From Bacteroidota bacterium (GTDB taxonomy: Bacteria > Bacteroidota > Bacteroidia > Chitinophagales > LD1), in the NCBI GenBank assembly GCA_016715625.1, contig JADJZU010000011.1, positions 1-64,000 of the forward strand: DNA of 64,000 bases. Direction: 5' to 3'. Within the stretch, counting starts at the first letter, position 1, and every line of letters starts with the position of its first letter. The notes under the pieces were generated by a model, which saw only the letters and a list, made by a program, of their open reading frames with translations, had not been told where the DNA came from and did no database searches. The translations under genes and the position numbers were made by a program. Positions 9,221-17,261 of this stretch are shown piece after piece.

Positions 9221-10273
9221 TTGTTAGCGGAGTGGTTAATTTCGGGCGCAAAACTCAAAAAAGACCATTTAATACCACCAATTATTCCCCACCATATAAA
9301 AAAAGCGTTGAAAATTACTGCCCTGATTGCCGGTTTGTTGATTGTAGTAGGGATTTTGATTTTATTCTTTATGCCCTCCCACATCAAAGCAAAAGAGGAG
9401 GTAAAGCGCGAAATGACACTTAGTAATTCCCACTTTTTGACTTGGAGAGGTGCAGAAATTCATTACACAGATGAAGGCAACGGAATGCCACTCCTGATGA
9501 TTCATGGTTTGGGTGGCTCTCATCGTAATTTTCAGAAACTGGCAGCGGAGATGAAGGACCAATACCGCGTTATTCGCGTAGACCTTCCTGGATTTGGGAT
9601 GAGTGATTTCCCGGCAGGAGAAATCACCGATTTGCCGGGTGTGTATCGCGATTTTTTTGTGTTTTTTCTGGACACGCTCCATATCGATTCTATTCACCTG
9701 ATGGGAAATAGCATGGGAGGAATGATGGCTTGGAATATTGCAGCCGCGCAACCTGAAAAGGTAAAAACGCTAACTCTTCTAGCCAGTGCCGGTTATGAGT
9801 TGGATAAGATAGCAAAAGTAGCGGCCCGTTTTACCCGCTTTAAGTTTTTGGAACCAATTTTAGAAAAAGGAATCCCGATGGCGGTTTCAGAAGCAAACGC
9901 AGATAGAATTTATGCCGATAAAACAAAAGTTGACCTTAAAGAGGTGTATAACAACAATGTTTTCTGGAACAGAGAAGGAAATGTGCAGGCACTCATGAGA
10001 CTAACCAGCAGCGGCCAATATCCGGATTCTTCGCTGATCAAAACGGTTCAATGCCCTACGCTGGTCATTTGGGGTAAAGAAGATGAAATTGTGCCCTACT
10101 ACCATGCCGAGAAATTTATCCGCGATATTCCGAACAGCAAGTTGGTTACCTATTCACCATGTGGACACGTTCCTATGATAGAAAAGACAGAGGAGGTAAA
10201 GCGCGATTTTGAAGCCTTTGTAAAGGAAGTGGAATTGGAGGCCAAAGCGAAAACAACAGCGCTCAGTAACTAA
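9221..10273 (+). CDS. Membrane-anchored alpha/beta hydrolase
   Basis: An alpha/beta-hydrolase-fold enzyme tethered by one N-terminal membrane segment (LIAGLLIVVGILILFF). The fold is clear: oxyanion strand MIHGLGGSHRNF, nucleophile elbow GNSMGG, acid region VIWGKEDEIVP and catalytic histidine in CGHVPMIE. It resembles the hydrolases of small esters and meta-cleavage products, but the substrate is not deducible. No in-frame ATG precedes the membrane segment. TTG at 9221 opens the longest frame and TTG at 9308 (starting KITALIAGLL) is a shorter option. A missing or altered ATG just upstream is possible because the indel-rich region ends close by. It converges with the tiny Cys-rich gene, 1 base apart; no terminator hairpin is visible between them. 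Confidence 0.85.
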   Translation: MLAEWLISGAKLKKDHLIPPIIPHHIKKALKITALIAGLLIVVGILILFFMPSHIKAKEEVKREMTLSNSHFLTWRGAEIHYTDEGNGMPLLMIHGLGGSHRNFQKLAAEMKDQYRVIRVDLPGFGMSDFPAGEITDLPGVYRDFFVFFLDTLHIDSIHLMGNSMGGMMAWNIAAAQPEKVKTLTLLASAGYELDKIAKVAARFTRFKFLEPILEKGIPMAVSEANADRIYADKTKVDLKEVYNNNVFWNREGNVQALMRLTSSGQYPDSSLIKTVQCPTLVIWGKEDEIVPYYHAEKFIRDIPNSKLVTYSPCGHVPMIEKTEEVKRDFEAFVKEVELEAKAKTTALSN

Positions 10274-10274
10274 G

Positions 10275-10415
10275 TTATCGTTTCGGGCAACGCTTGCATC
10301 GTTTACCTTCTTTATAACTTTTGCAGCACTTCTCTTTTTTGGTTGTAGCCATTTTGCTCCAAAGCTGTTTGAGTACACAGGCACTTTCGCAGATTAGTTT
10401 GATATCGTCTTTCAT
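10275..10415 (-). CDS. Tiny Cys/Lys-rich protein (46 residues)
   Basis: ATG at 10413-10415 and TAA at 10275-10277 enclose 46 codons: MKDDIKLICESACVLKQLW, then MATTKKEKCCKSYKEGKRC and KRCPKR. Six cysteines and many lysines; the second half, CC-x3-Y-x2-GK-x-CKRCP, resembles very small conserved Bacteroidota proteins, and translation may instead start at the internal Met (residue 22). It begins 2 bases after the TonB-receptor stop in the same direction, so it is the last gene of the metal-uptake operon. A zinc- or iron-binding role is a guess from the cysteine spacing. It is too short for a domain call. Confidence 0.55.
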   Translation of the reverse strand: MKDDIKLICESACVLKQLWSKMATTKKEKCCKSYKEGKRCKRCPKR

Positions 10416-10417
10416 TC

Positions 10418-12859
10418 TCAAAACGAGTTAAATTGCTGTTGCTTAATTTTCTCACTGAATTGAACACCCACGGTTACATAAAAAGTCAGAGGTTCGGCTG
10501 GAATAACTCCGGGCCCCGGGTAGCTTATAGCTCTACGTGTAAAATATTGGTTGTTCGTAAAATTGTTCACCCCCGCACTTAGCTGCACACATTTTATAGC
10601 ATACTTCGCGCTCCAGTCCAACACATGATAAGCGGAAATAACACCATTCACAGCCGTTGGCGTAAAGGCTGCATTGGTGGCATCGGTAAATTGTTTGGAA
10701 GTAAAGGCACCTTGAATAGTAGTGCTGAATTTTTTGTAGCGATAAGTGATACCGCTTCGTAGTGTAATTTGTGGAGCAAACTCCAATTGGTTTCCAACCA
10801 CATTACTGTAAGGTGACTTTACATAGATGGCGTTTGTATATCCATTGCTTACAAAGAGCGATAAGTTCCCGGCACGTTTAGAAATTTTTGCGGCTGCCAA
10901 AAAATCTGCCTCGGCATAAAGTTCTACACCTAAACCACGCGAAGTCCCAACATTAGTGGTGTAACGAAAAATATTATAGGCACTATCTACCACCTGAATT
11001 TGCCCGATTCGATTATTGTATTGGAGCCAGTAAGCGCTTACATCAAAACTGAACCACTCGCCAATTTCCCCGCGATATCCCAAATCGAAATTGAATCCTT
11101 TTTCATCTTTCAAATCAGGATTGATGATTTGGCTGGTGCGTATAACGCGCATATCAGTAAACGTAATGCCGCGATAGTTTTGTGAAAAGTTGGCGTAGAG
11201 TTCTGTGCTTTTCCAAACATGGTAGCTCACACCCAAACCAAGCAGTACAAAGTTTCTGCTAAAGTTGCGTGACTCCTCGTTTTTTTGCACAGAGACAATC
11301 TCGTTCTGCACTTGTTTGTAAAATCCGTTGGCTTTGGTCTGAATGTGTTCATAGCGAATGCCCGGTGTGATTTTTACGCGGTTTGCAATGTTGAATATAT
11401 TCTCGGCAAACAACGCCACATTCATTCCCGGAAATTTATAATCACTGCTTTGCAAACTATCGGCAGCAAAACTAAAATCAGCATCACTGCCGTTATTGGC
11501 AAAGCCCTGTTGCTTTTGAGTTACACCGGTATAAAAACGTGCACCCACCAATAGCGAACTCAAACTTTTCTGTACGTAATACTTCCACAAGTAACGTGCT
11601 TCGGCACCCAGATTCTTGTATTTATCAGAAATCAAATCACGGTTTTTGCTTTCATCATCTACACGGTTTGCGGGGCCAAGATAACCCACCGCACTGCGTG
11701 AACCTAAGAAACCCCATACTCGGACATTCACTTGATGAAAGGCATTGTGTTTGTAATTGGCGGAAAGTGAAAGGATGTTCCATTGCGTAGAAAACCAATT
11801 GCGGTTTCGCAATGAGACTTTTGCATTGTTGTTGAACTGCGCATCTGTCAAGCCACCACTTTGCCGGGCGATGTATTGACTGAAAGTGTACTCGGCACGT
11901 AAGGAAAGTTTGTCGCTGCACTGATAGCCGATGCTGGCAAACGCATTATGCAATTTGTATGCACCATTTGGTCGCCAGCTTTCGCCCTGCTTGTAATTGT
12001 AATATCCGTAGTAATTCAAACACTTCACCGTTCCGCCAATGCTGTTGAAAGTGCTTACCAATTTGTAAGCGCCCGCTGTAGTATAAGAAGTCCATTCAAT
12101 CTTTTTGTCAGGTGGTGATCGATGCAAAACATAATTCAACATGCCGCCAAACTGCGGACCATATTGCAGCGATGCCGCACCGCGCACTACTTCAATGCGC
12201 TCAATAGCTTCGGATGGCGGCACGTAATAGCTCTCCGGATAGCCAAGCGCATCGGCACTCATATCATAACCATTTTGCCGTGTATTAAAATTGGAAGTTC
12301 GGTTGGGGTCGAGCCCGCGCGCGGCAATACCAATTTGCAGGCCGGCTGCATCACTCTCCCAAATATTAATCCCCGGAACTTTTGAAAAAATCTGACGCGA
12401 AGAATTTACGGCCAGATTTGCATTCATGTACTTCATCACAATCACTTCATTCTTTTTGCCGTCATACACCGCCACTCCATCCACACTTTTCAAACGAGAA
12501 ACCCCAAAATTATTTTGCTGTTCCCCGATAGTTACCTCCGAAAGTTGCTTGATAAATGGAGTAACAAAAACAGTATCGAGTAATAAATTTCCATCCACAA
12601 TTAAAACCGATAGCACCTTCCGTTCAAAAAACAAACTCTTAAACACCAGTTTATACTTTCCCGGATAAAGATTAGAGAATGAAAATGTTCCTGCACTATC
12701 TGTTCGTGTTTTCGTTTCAGCCGGGTCTAACTCTACTACCAAATTATAAACCGGTTGGTGTGTTTCAGCATGAAAAACCTGTCCGGTGATAGAGAAGTAT
12801 TTTGCTTCGGTATTAGTTACCATTAATAACATTAAGAAACAGCCAATAAACTTTTTCAT
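10418..12859 (-). CDS. TonB-dependent outer-membrane receptor, FecA-like
   Basis: 813 residues. A signal peptide (MKKFIGCFLMLLMVTNTEA) is followed by a carboxypeptidase-regulatory-like beta-sandwich (ITGQVFHAETHQPVYNLVV, about residues 22-105), then the plug domain (SRQIFSKVPGINIWESD, IERIEVVRGAASLQYGPQF) and a 22-strand barrel ending in VTVGVQFSEKIKQQQF. The plug sequence IAARGLDPNRTSNFNTRQN resembles ferric-citrate and related siderophore receptors. It would import a metal complex with TonB-ExbBD energy. The start overlaps the HTTM stop by 4 bases (ATGA). Co-transcription with imelysin and DUF4856 lipoproteins supports iron as cargo, though this is inference. Confidence 0.9.
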   Translation of the reverse strand: MKKFIGCFLMLLMVTNTEAKYFSITGQVFHAETHQPVYNLVVELDPAETKTRTDSAGTFSFSNLYPGKYKLVFKSLFFERKVLSVLIVDGNLLLDTVFVTPFIKQLSEVTIGEQQNNFGVSRLKSVDGVAVYDGKKNEVIVMKYMNANLAVNSSRQIFSKVPGINIWESDAAGLQIGIAARGLDPNRTSNFNTRQNGYDMSADALGYPESYYVPPSEAIERIEVVRGAASLQYGPQFGGMLNYVLHRSPPDKKIEWTSYTTAGAYKLVSTFNSIGGTVKCLNYYGYYNYKQGESWRPNGAYKLHNAFASIGYQCSDKLSLRAEYTFSQYIARQSGGLTDAQFNNNAKVSLRNRNWFSTQWNILSLSANYKHNAFHQVNVRVWGFLGSRSAVGYLGPANRVDDESKNRDLISDKYKNLGAEARYLWKYYVQKSLSSLLVGARFYTGVTQKQQGFANNGSDADFSFAADSLQSSDYKFPGMNVALFAENIFNIANRVKITPGIRYEHIQTKANGFYKQVQNEIVSVQKNEESRNFSRNFVLLGLGVSYHVWKSTELYANFSQNYRGITFTDMRVIRTSQIINPDLKDEKGFNFDLGYRGEIGEWFSFDVSAYWLQYNNRIGQIQVVDSAYNIFRYTTNVGTSRGLGVELYAEADFLAAAKISKRAGNLSLFVSNGYTNAIYVKSPYSNVVGNQLEFAPQITLRSGITYRYKKFSTTIQGAFTSKQFTDATNAAFTPTAVNGVISAYHVLDWSAKYAIKCVQLSAGVNNFTNNQYFTRRAISYPGPGVIPAEPLTFYVTVGVQFSEKIKQQQFNSF

Positions 12860-12875
12860 CTAAGGCTAGCTGTTA

Positions 12876-12910
12876 GCCCCTCTCCTTCGGAGAGGGGTTG
12901 GGGTGAGGTA
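12876..12910 (-). repeat. Palindromic GGAGAGGGGTTGGGGTGAGG-type repeat at the HTTM 3' end
   Basis: A 9-bp perfect hairpin (CCCCTCTCC, TTC, GGAGAGGGG at 12877-12897) is followed by TTGGGGTGAGG. This is a dispersed repeat I know from many Bacteroidota genomes; it is recognised from memory, not searched. Here it supplies the last codons of the HTTM gene and ends just before the overlap with the TonB-receptor start. Confidence 0.7.
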
Positions 12911-13317
12911 ACCCACTCTTTATTCTCAAATCCATCTTCCACTTCGCACAGATTTTGCCTGGGGTCAATAAAAAGTTGGCTGCTTCTTCCATTAACGCAC
13001 ACATACGCTTCGGCATAGACCTCGCTGGTCTTGTAAACTTTTTGCAGATGATGAGCAAACTGCAATATCATATCGGGCTGTGTGCTCATTTGCTTTTCCT
13101 GCTGCATGGTTAGAAAGTTACGGCTGTTTACCTCGAATAATTTCCCATCCTCATTTTTTACAGTGAAGAACACCATGCCCGCTTTTTCCATCAGCATTAC
13201 CCGCCAGCTAAATCGGTAACCCTGTTCGTGCCAAAACAGTTCGCCATCGTAAAGGTGAGAGCGGAGTGGAAGAAAAATTTGAATCAGGAAATGAACACAT
13301 AAAATCGGAAGGATGAA

Positions 13318-13392
13318 GAATTGAAAATTGAGAATTGAGGATTGAGAATGTAAATTCGCAATGGGCAGTTTAAAATTCGAAAGTCGAATAAG
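13318..13392. repeat. AT-rich ATTGAGAATTGAG-like tract inside the HTTM gene
   Basis: Short direct repeats of TTGARAATTGAG-type units, continuing into an AT-rich stretch, are read through in frame as LPIANLHSQSSILNFQFFI. Such tracts are common between genes of Bacteroidota, so an in-frame copy inside a membrane protein is unusual. It adds about 20 residues between two predicted helices. Confidence 0.5.
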
Positions 13393-14162
13393 CTTATTAT
13401 GAAAAGCCGCAGGCAGAAATATTGTTGCTGCTACTATCATGATGAAAGGAAACATGCCAATCATCGGGAATAAAATAGCGGTAAGTAAATGAAACACGAC
13501 AACTACTATGTAGGCATACCAAACCGTTCTGTGGTTAAAAAGAAAGAATGCAATACAAACATCAAACAACATTCCACACCAACTAAACACGTAGGCAATC
13601 CAATCTTCGGTGAGTAAACTTCCAATGAACGGCAAATCCTGAAGCCAGCCATATCTTTAGCGGCATGGCATGTAGCAACCAGTCGGGATTTATTTTGGCA
13701 ATGCCCGCAAAAAAGTAGACGATAGCCATTTGCAATTGTAAGGTCAGAATTACCCAACGAGGCACAGCGCCCTTAGTAGGCGCAGGTAGAATGCAAAGCA
13801 AAAACGAAATGATGCTGATGAAGTAATAGTGATTGAGGTAATTGCTTTTGTCAATCAACTCCACATAAGTAAAAAGCAGAAAAAAAGTGATGATACTTAA
13901 GCGATACAATTTCCCAAGCGCAACCAGTAACGAAGCAAGCATCATTACACCAAACACCACATACATAACGGTGGCACCCAGCGGTTTTATAAATTCAAAA
14001 CCATAAAACGGAAAGAAGAATTTCGGCTGCACATACAAAACATCAACCCAGCCGTTGGCGGCAAAGCGAACGAGCGAGATAAACATCATGATGCCAAAAG
14101 CGAAGCGAAAAAAAACGAGCGGTGCTGATGATGTTTCTTTTTGCAAAGACTTTTTTAGCTTT

Positions 14163-15224
14163 TCAATCCCCGTCATTATCGCTGTAATTAATTATTACTC
14201 CGAGGTTCGAACTTATATCCACTTTTAACAGCACGGTTAGTTTTTTAAGTTCCAGAAACAGCGTTTGCATTTCGGCATTGTGCGTAGTAACTGCGCTTGA
14301 AAAAGCTACGGGAACATTTTGTGCAGATAAAATTACCCTGTCAAACTGGTTTGAAATTTCAGTAGCAAGCGGAGTGCCATTGTAGTCGGCATTTAGGCCA
14401 ACCAGGTAATCGTCAAAACCCTGTCCACTTCCACCTTCATACAAATTCTTTAAGCGCTGTAGATTTTCCACTAATAGTTCTTTGGAATTTGTGTTGTAAT
14501 ACGCCTCCACAGCATTTGGCACTACAGAGCCTCCCGAAATAACGCCCACATAACCTAAAGCATTACCAACACGTTCTCTGCGGTTACGCTCCGCTGCAAA
14601 GCTCAAATCGTTTACCAACATAGCGACCGAACTTCCCACATCGGTACCACTGGCATTTGCAAATTCTTGGGCGAAACTACTCCAACCGACAGCGGCTGCG
14701 GCTGCTTTTTCTCGTATGTCCTGTACTACATCGTTCAGGTAATTTTTACGATCCATTGATGTAAAGTCGGCAACAGTTTCCGAATTGCTTTTACTGAACA
14801 ACAAAAAATCTATTGCTGGAAAACCTTTTGCACGTATATTATTTACGGTAGTTAAATCATAACTGCCCGTTGCAATATTTAAACCGATTTGAGACGTATC
14901 TGGCGGAAAGGTATTGAGTTCTGAACGCAAATCAGGAGCTATGGAGAAACTGTAAACTTCCACCGCCTGAAAAGATTTATAAGCATTTAAATAGGTTGCT
15001 TTCAATGAATCAAGACGCACCGAATCGGCATTCAATAAAAAGGCATCAGTTGAAGCTTGAAATGCAGCGACAGAATTTTGGAATGCCTGATAATCGGGAT
15101 AGATAACATTGCTGTATAAGTTATTCAGCAGAGCGGTGCGATCGAAATTATCTTTCTTTTTTTCTACGCAGCCACAAGCTAAGACTAAACAAAGACAGAC
15201 AATGAGAGTTTTAAATGGTTGCAT
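14163..15224 (-). CDS. Imelysin-family lipoprotein
   Basis: 353 residues. MQPFKTLIVCLCLVLACGC is a lipoprotein signal with the cysteine at 19. The body is all-helical and matches the imelysin/EfeO-like peptidase-M75 family: NVIYPDYQAFQNSVAAFQ near the N-terminus, the paired segment RAKGFPAIDFLLF in the middle (compare the GxHxxE region of true peptidases, not preserved here), and a C-terminal helical pair ending EMQTLFLELKKLTVLL. These proteins bind iron or an iron complex at the cell surface, and no peptidase activity is expected. It is 3 bases after the DUF4856 gene and overlaps the HTTM gene. Confidence 0.85.
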   Translation of the reverse strand: MQPFKTLIVCLCLVLACGCVEKKKDNFDRTALLNNLYSNVIYPDYQAFQNSVAAFQASTDAFLLNADSVRLDSLKATYLNAYKSFQAVEVYSFSIAPDLRSELNTFPPDTSQIGLNIATGSYDLTTVNNIRAKGFPAIDFLLFSKSNSETVADFTSMDRKNYLNDVVQDIREKAAAAAVGWSSFAQEFANASGTDVGSSVAMLVNDLSFAAERNRRERVGNALGYVGVISGGSVVPNAVEAYYNTNSKELLVENLQRLKNLYEGGSGQGFDDYLVGLNADYNGTPLATEISNQFDRVILSAQNVPVAFSSAVTTHNAEMQTLFLELKKLTVLLKVDISSNLGVIINYSDNDGD

Positions 15225-15227
15225 AAA

Positions 15228-16277
15228 TTATAGTTGATCTTTCACAGCATCGAAACCATAAATGTTACTCAGCAAATCTTTGGCTGCTTGCAAATCAGTA
15301 GTGCTGATGGTGTAGAAATTTCCTCCGAAGTAATTGATGAGTGTTTGGATTTGTGTATCGCTGATTTTTTTGGCGGGGTTATACTTCAGCGACTTAATTA
15401 AAAAATATCCTTCGGAGAGATTATGGTGTAAAGTAGGAGCATCGCTGATATTTGCCAGCGCACTATTGATGTAATGAACCGCTGTGCCGGCAACACCGCG
15501 CTCCACATTTTCACGAATGATAACCACCTGTTCATTAACGGTAGCATTATCGGCATTGTTGATAGCCGCCCGGCCTTTGATAAATGCATTCATCACGGCA
15601 GTAGCATTACCCAGCAAAGCATTGCGGTCATTCGCGTATTTGCCCAGATGCTGCAACCCGGTGGTGTTAAAAGGGTAATCAACAGGAACACCGAAATAAC
15701 CGAAAGCCTCATCCCAGTGGTGCTGACGGTCAGCTAATGCAACCTGTGCGCCAATTTGGTCTTCGCTCAGGTAAACTGCTGTTATCTGATAATAAACCAG
15801 TGCCCCCTGCAATGTTTTTTCTACGGCTTCCTTATATTCAATTCCGTTGGCATCAAGCAAGTAGTTTTTAGTGCCATTGGTAACAATACCGGCTGTACCG
15901 TTAGAAGCAGTAGCGTTGGCTGCACTGGCTACAGACGCTGCATCTATATACGCCTCTAACACCGATTGGTCAGCAGCAAAAGTTTTGTCTTTTAATTGCT
16001 TGCCGCTGGTATTGAGCGTGTCATTGGTAAATGGATTACCGGTGTTTCTATACATATTTTTTGCCAGCGCAGCATTTACAATAGTTCCGGGAGTGTTGCC
16101 TTTTTTAACCTCGCTAACCAAAGCTGTAAGCATGGCTAAGCGGTATGTTTGGCCGCTGTAATCAACATTATTAAAATTGTAAGTAGTAGGAATATCATAG
16201 CCTACAGGATCTTTTTTACAAGAACTGCAAAGAAATACAAACAGGGAGATGTAGATGCAGTTGATTAGGTTTTTCAT
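15228..16277 (-). CDS. DUF4856 lipoprotein
   Basis: 349 residues. MKNLINCIYISLFVFLCSSC is a lipoprotein signal (cysteine 20), followed by KKDPVGYDIPTTYNFNNVDY, the typical DUF4856 opening, and SGQTYRLAMLTALVSEVKKG. The remainder is helical (YYQITAVYLSEDQIGAQVAL, HHWDEAFGYFGVPVDYPF), consistent with an imelysin-like iron-associated fold. The C-terminal half keeps ISDTQIQTLINYFGGNFY. It is the first gene of a five-gene operon with imelysin, HTTM, TonB receptor and a tiny Cys-rich protein, about 50 bases downstream of a clear Bacteroidota promoter. The role is inferred: binding of iron or haem before import. Confidence 0.8.
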   Translation of the reverse strand: MKNLINCIYISLFVFLCSSCKKDPVGYDIPTTYNFNNVDYSGQTYRLAMLTALVSEVKKGNTPGTIVNAALAKNMYRNTGNPFTNDTLNTSGKQLKDKTFAADQSVLEAYIDAASVASAANATASNGTAGIVTNGTKNYLLDANGIEYKEAVEKTLQGALVYYQITAVYLSEDQIGAQVALADRQHHWDEAFGYFGVPVDYPFNTTGLQHLGKYANDRNALLGNATAVMNAFIKGRAAINNADNATVNEQVVIIRENVERGVAGTAVHYINSALANISDAPTLHHNLSEGYFLIKSLKYNPAKKISDTQIQTLINYFGGNFYTISTTDLQAAKDLLSNIYGFDAVKDQL

Positions 16278-16324
16278 TGGTGCAGGATTGATTGTTTAGA
16301 TTTGTTCTAAATAAATCGATGCGG

Positions 16325-16355
16325 CAAATGTAAAACCCGAATTGAATTCACCAAA
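16325..16355 (-). promoter_or_regulatory. Bacteroidota sigma-ABfr promoter for the DUF4856-TonB operon
   Basis: On the minus strand TTTG (16352-16355) is followed after exactly 19 bases by TACATTTG (16325-16332). This matches the -33 TTTG and -7 TAnnTTTG boxes established for the primary sigma factor of this phylum. The -7 box ends 48 bases before the DUF4856 start codon. I see no Fur-like inverted repeat here. Confidence 0.75.
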
Positions 16356-16510
16356 TCAATTTGATGAAAGTCATGCTGAAAAACTATCCTAAGCTTTTAG
16401 TAAGAAAAATCTCTACGGAATATAAAAAAATGCGTTTACGAAAATTACGTGAGGATATTTAAACCAACCGGAATGATTTTTTTTATGCAGGTTTGTTCGA
16501 AATCAGTAAC

Positions 16511-17254
16511 ATGTTATTGAAAGGTAAAACAGCATTAATTACGGGAGGGAGCAGAGGAATTGGCCGCGCTATTGTGGAGAAGTTTGCCGGCAATGGCTGC
16601 TCTATTGCCTTTACTTACATGCACAGCGATAGCCAGGCTGAGGAACTGGAGAAGCAATTGAAAAACGTAGATATAAAAGTCAAAGGATATAAAAGCAATG
16701 CAGGAAGCTACCTGGAAAGTGAATTACTCGTTCAAAAAGTCACAGCCGATTTTGGGCAGGTGGATATACTGGTAAACAATGCCGGCATTACTCGCGATAA
16801 TTTGCTGTTAAGAATGACAGAGGAACAGTGGAATGAAGTGATAGAAGCAAATCTGAAATCGGTTTTCAACCTGACTAAGCATATTTCAAAAACGATGTTG
16901 CGAAACAAATCAGGTTCCATTATTAATCTGACTTCTATTGTAGGCGAAAAGGGACAAGCCGGCCAATCCAACTATGCTGCCAGCAAAGCGGGCATTATTG
17001 GTTTTACGAAATCGATAGCAGATGAATTTGGGTCGAGGAATATCCGATGCAATGCCATTGCCCCGGGGTTTATACAAACAGATATGACAGGCGTGCTGGC
17101 TGAATCCCTGAAAAATTCTATTCTCGAAAAGATACCCATGAAACGAATGGGACTTGCAGAAGAGGTGGCCGATGCTGCCTTGTTCCTGGCTAGTGATATG
17201 TCTACTTACATTAGCGGACAAGTACTAAGTGTGTGTGGTGGTATGAACCGATAA
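16511..17254 (+). CDS. fabG: 3-oxoacyl-ACP reductase FabG
   Basis: 247 residues. NADPH-dependent short-chain dehydrogenase that reduces 3-oxoacyl-ACP in fatty-acid elongation. It shows the cofactor glycine motif TGGSRGIG (11-18), NNAGITRDN (89-97), catalytic Ser142, Tyr155 and Lys159 (S-x12-Y-x3-K), and the C-terminal VADAALFLASDMSTYISGQV, characteristic of FabG. The ATG at 16511 was chosen; a TTG 18 bases earlier would extend it by 6 residues only. Cytosolic. It runs 7 bases ahead of the large membrane-protein gene, so the two are likely co-transcribed, a pairing without obvious functional logic. Confidence 0.9.
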   Translation: MLLKGKTALITGGSRGIGRAIVEKFAGNGCSIAFTYMHSDSQAEELEKQLKNVDIKVKGYKSNAGSYLESELLVQKVTADFGQVDILVNNAGITRDNLLLRMTEEQWNEVIEANLKSVFNLTKHISKTMLRNKSGSIINLTSIVGEKGQAGQSNYAASKAGIIGFTKSIADEFGSRNIRCNAIAPGFIQTDMTGVLAESLKNSILEKIPMKRMGLAEEVADAALFLASDMSTYISGQVLSVCGGMNR

Positions 17255-17261
17255 ACTATTT

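Larger units (their letters stand above)
12856..14176 (-). pseudogene. HTTM-domain membrane protein (gamma-carboxylase-like), one frame break
   Basis: The first part (start 14174-14176) gives MTGIEKLKKSLQKETSSAPL, then membrane helices with FRFAFGIMMFISLVRF, YVQPKFFFPFYGFEFIKPLG and LQMAIVYFFAGIAKINPDWL. This is the HTTM (horizontally transferred transmembrane) layout shared with vitamin-K-dependent gamma-carboxylase. At about 13641-13646 the frame changes: the text reads KIWL and then QDLPFIGSLLTEDW one frame over. The second part has more helices and a soluble C-terminal half (YRFSWRVMLMEKAGMVFFTV, QFAHHLQKVY). About 440 codons in all. The last 18 residues (SPQPLSEGEG...) come from an inserted repeat. 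In several Bacteroidota this protein sits with imelysin and a TonB receptor; its reaction in bacteria is unknown. The start overlaps the imelysin end by 14 bases. Confidence 0.75.
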
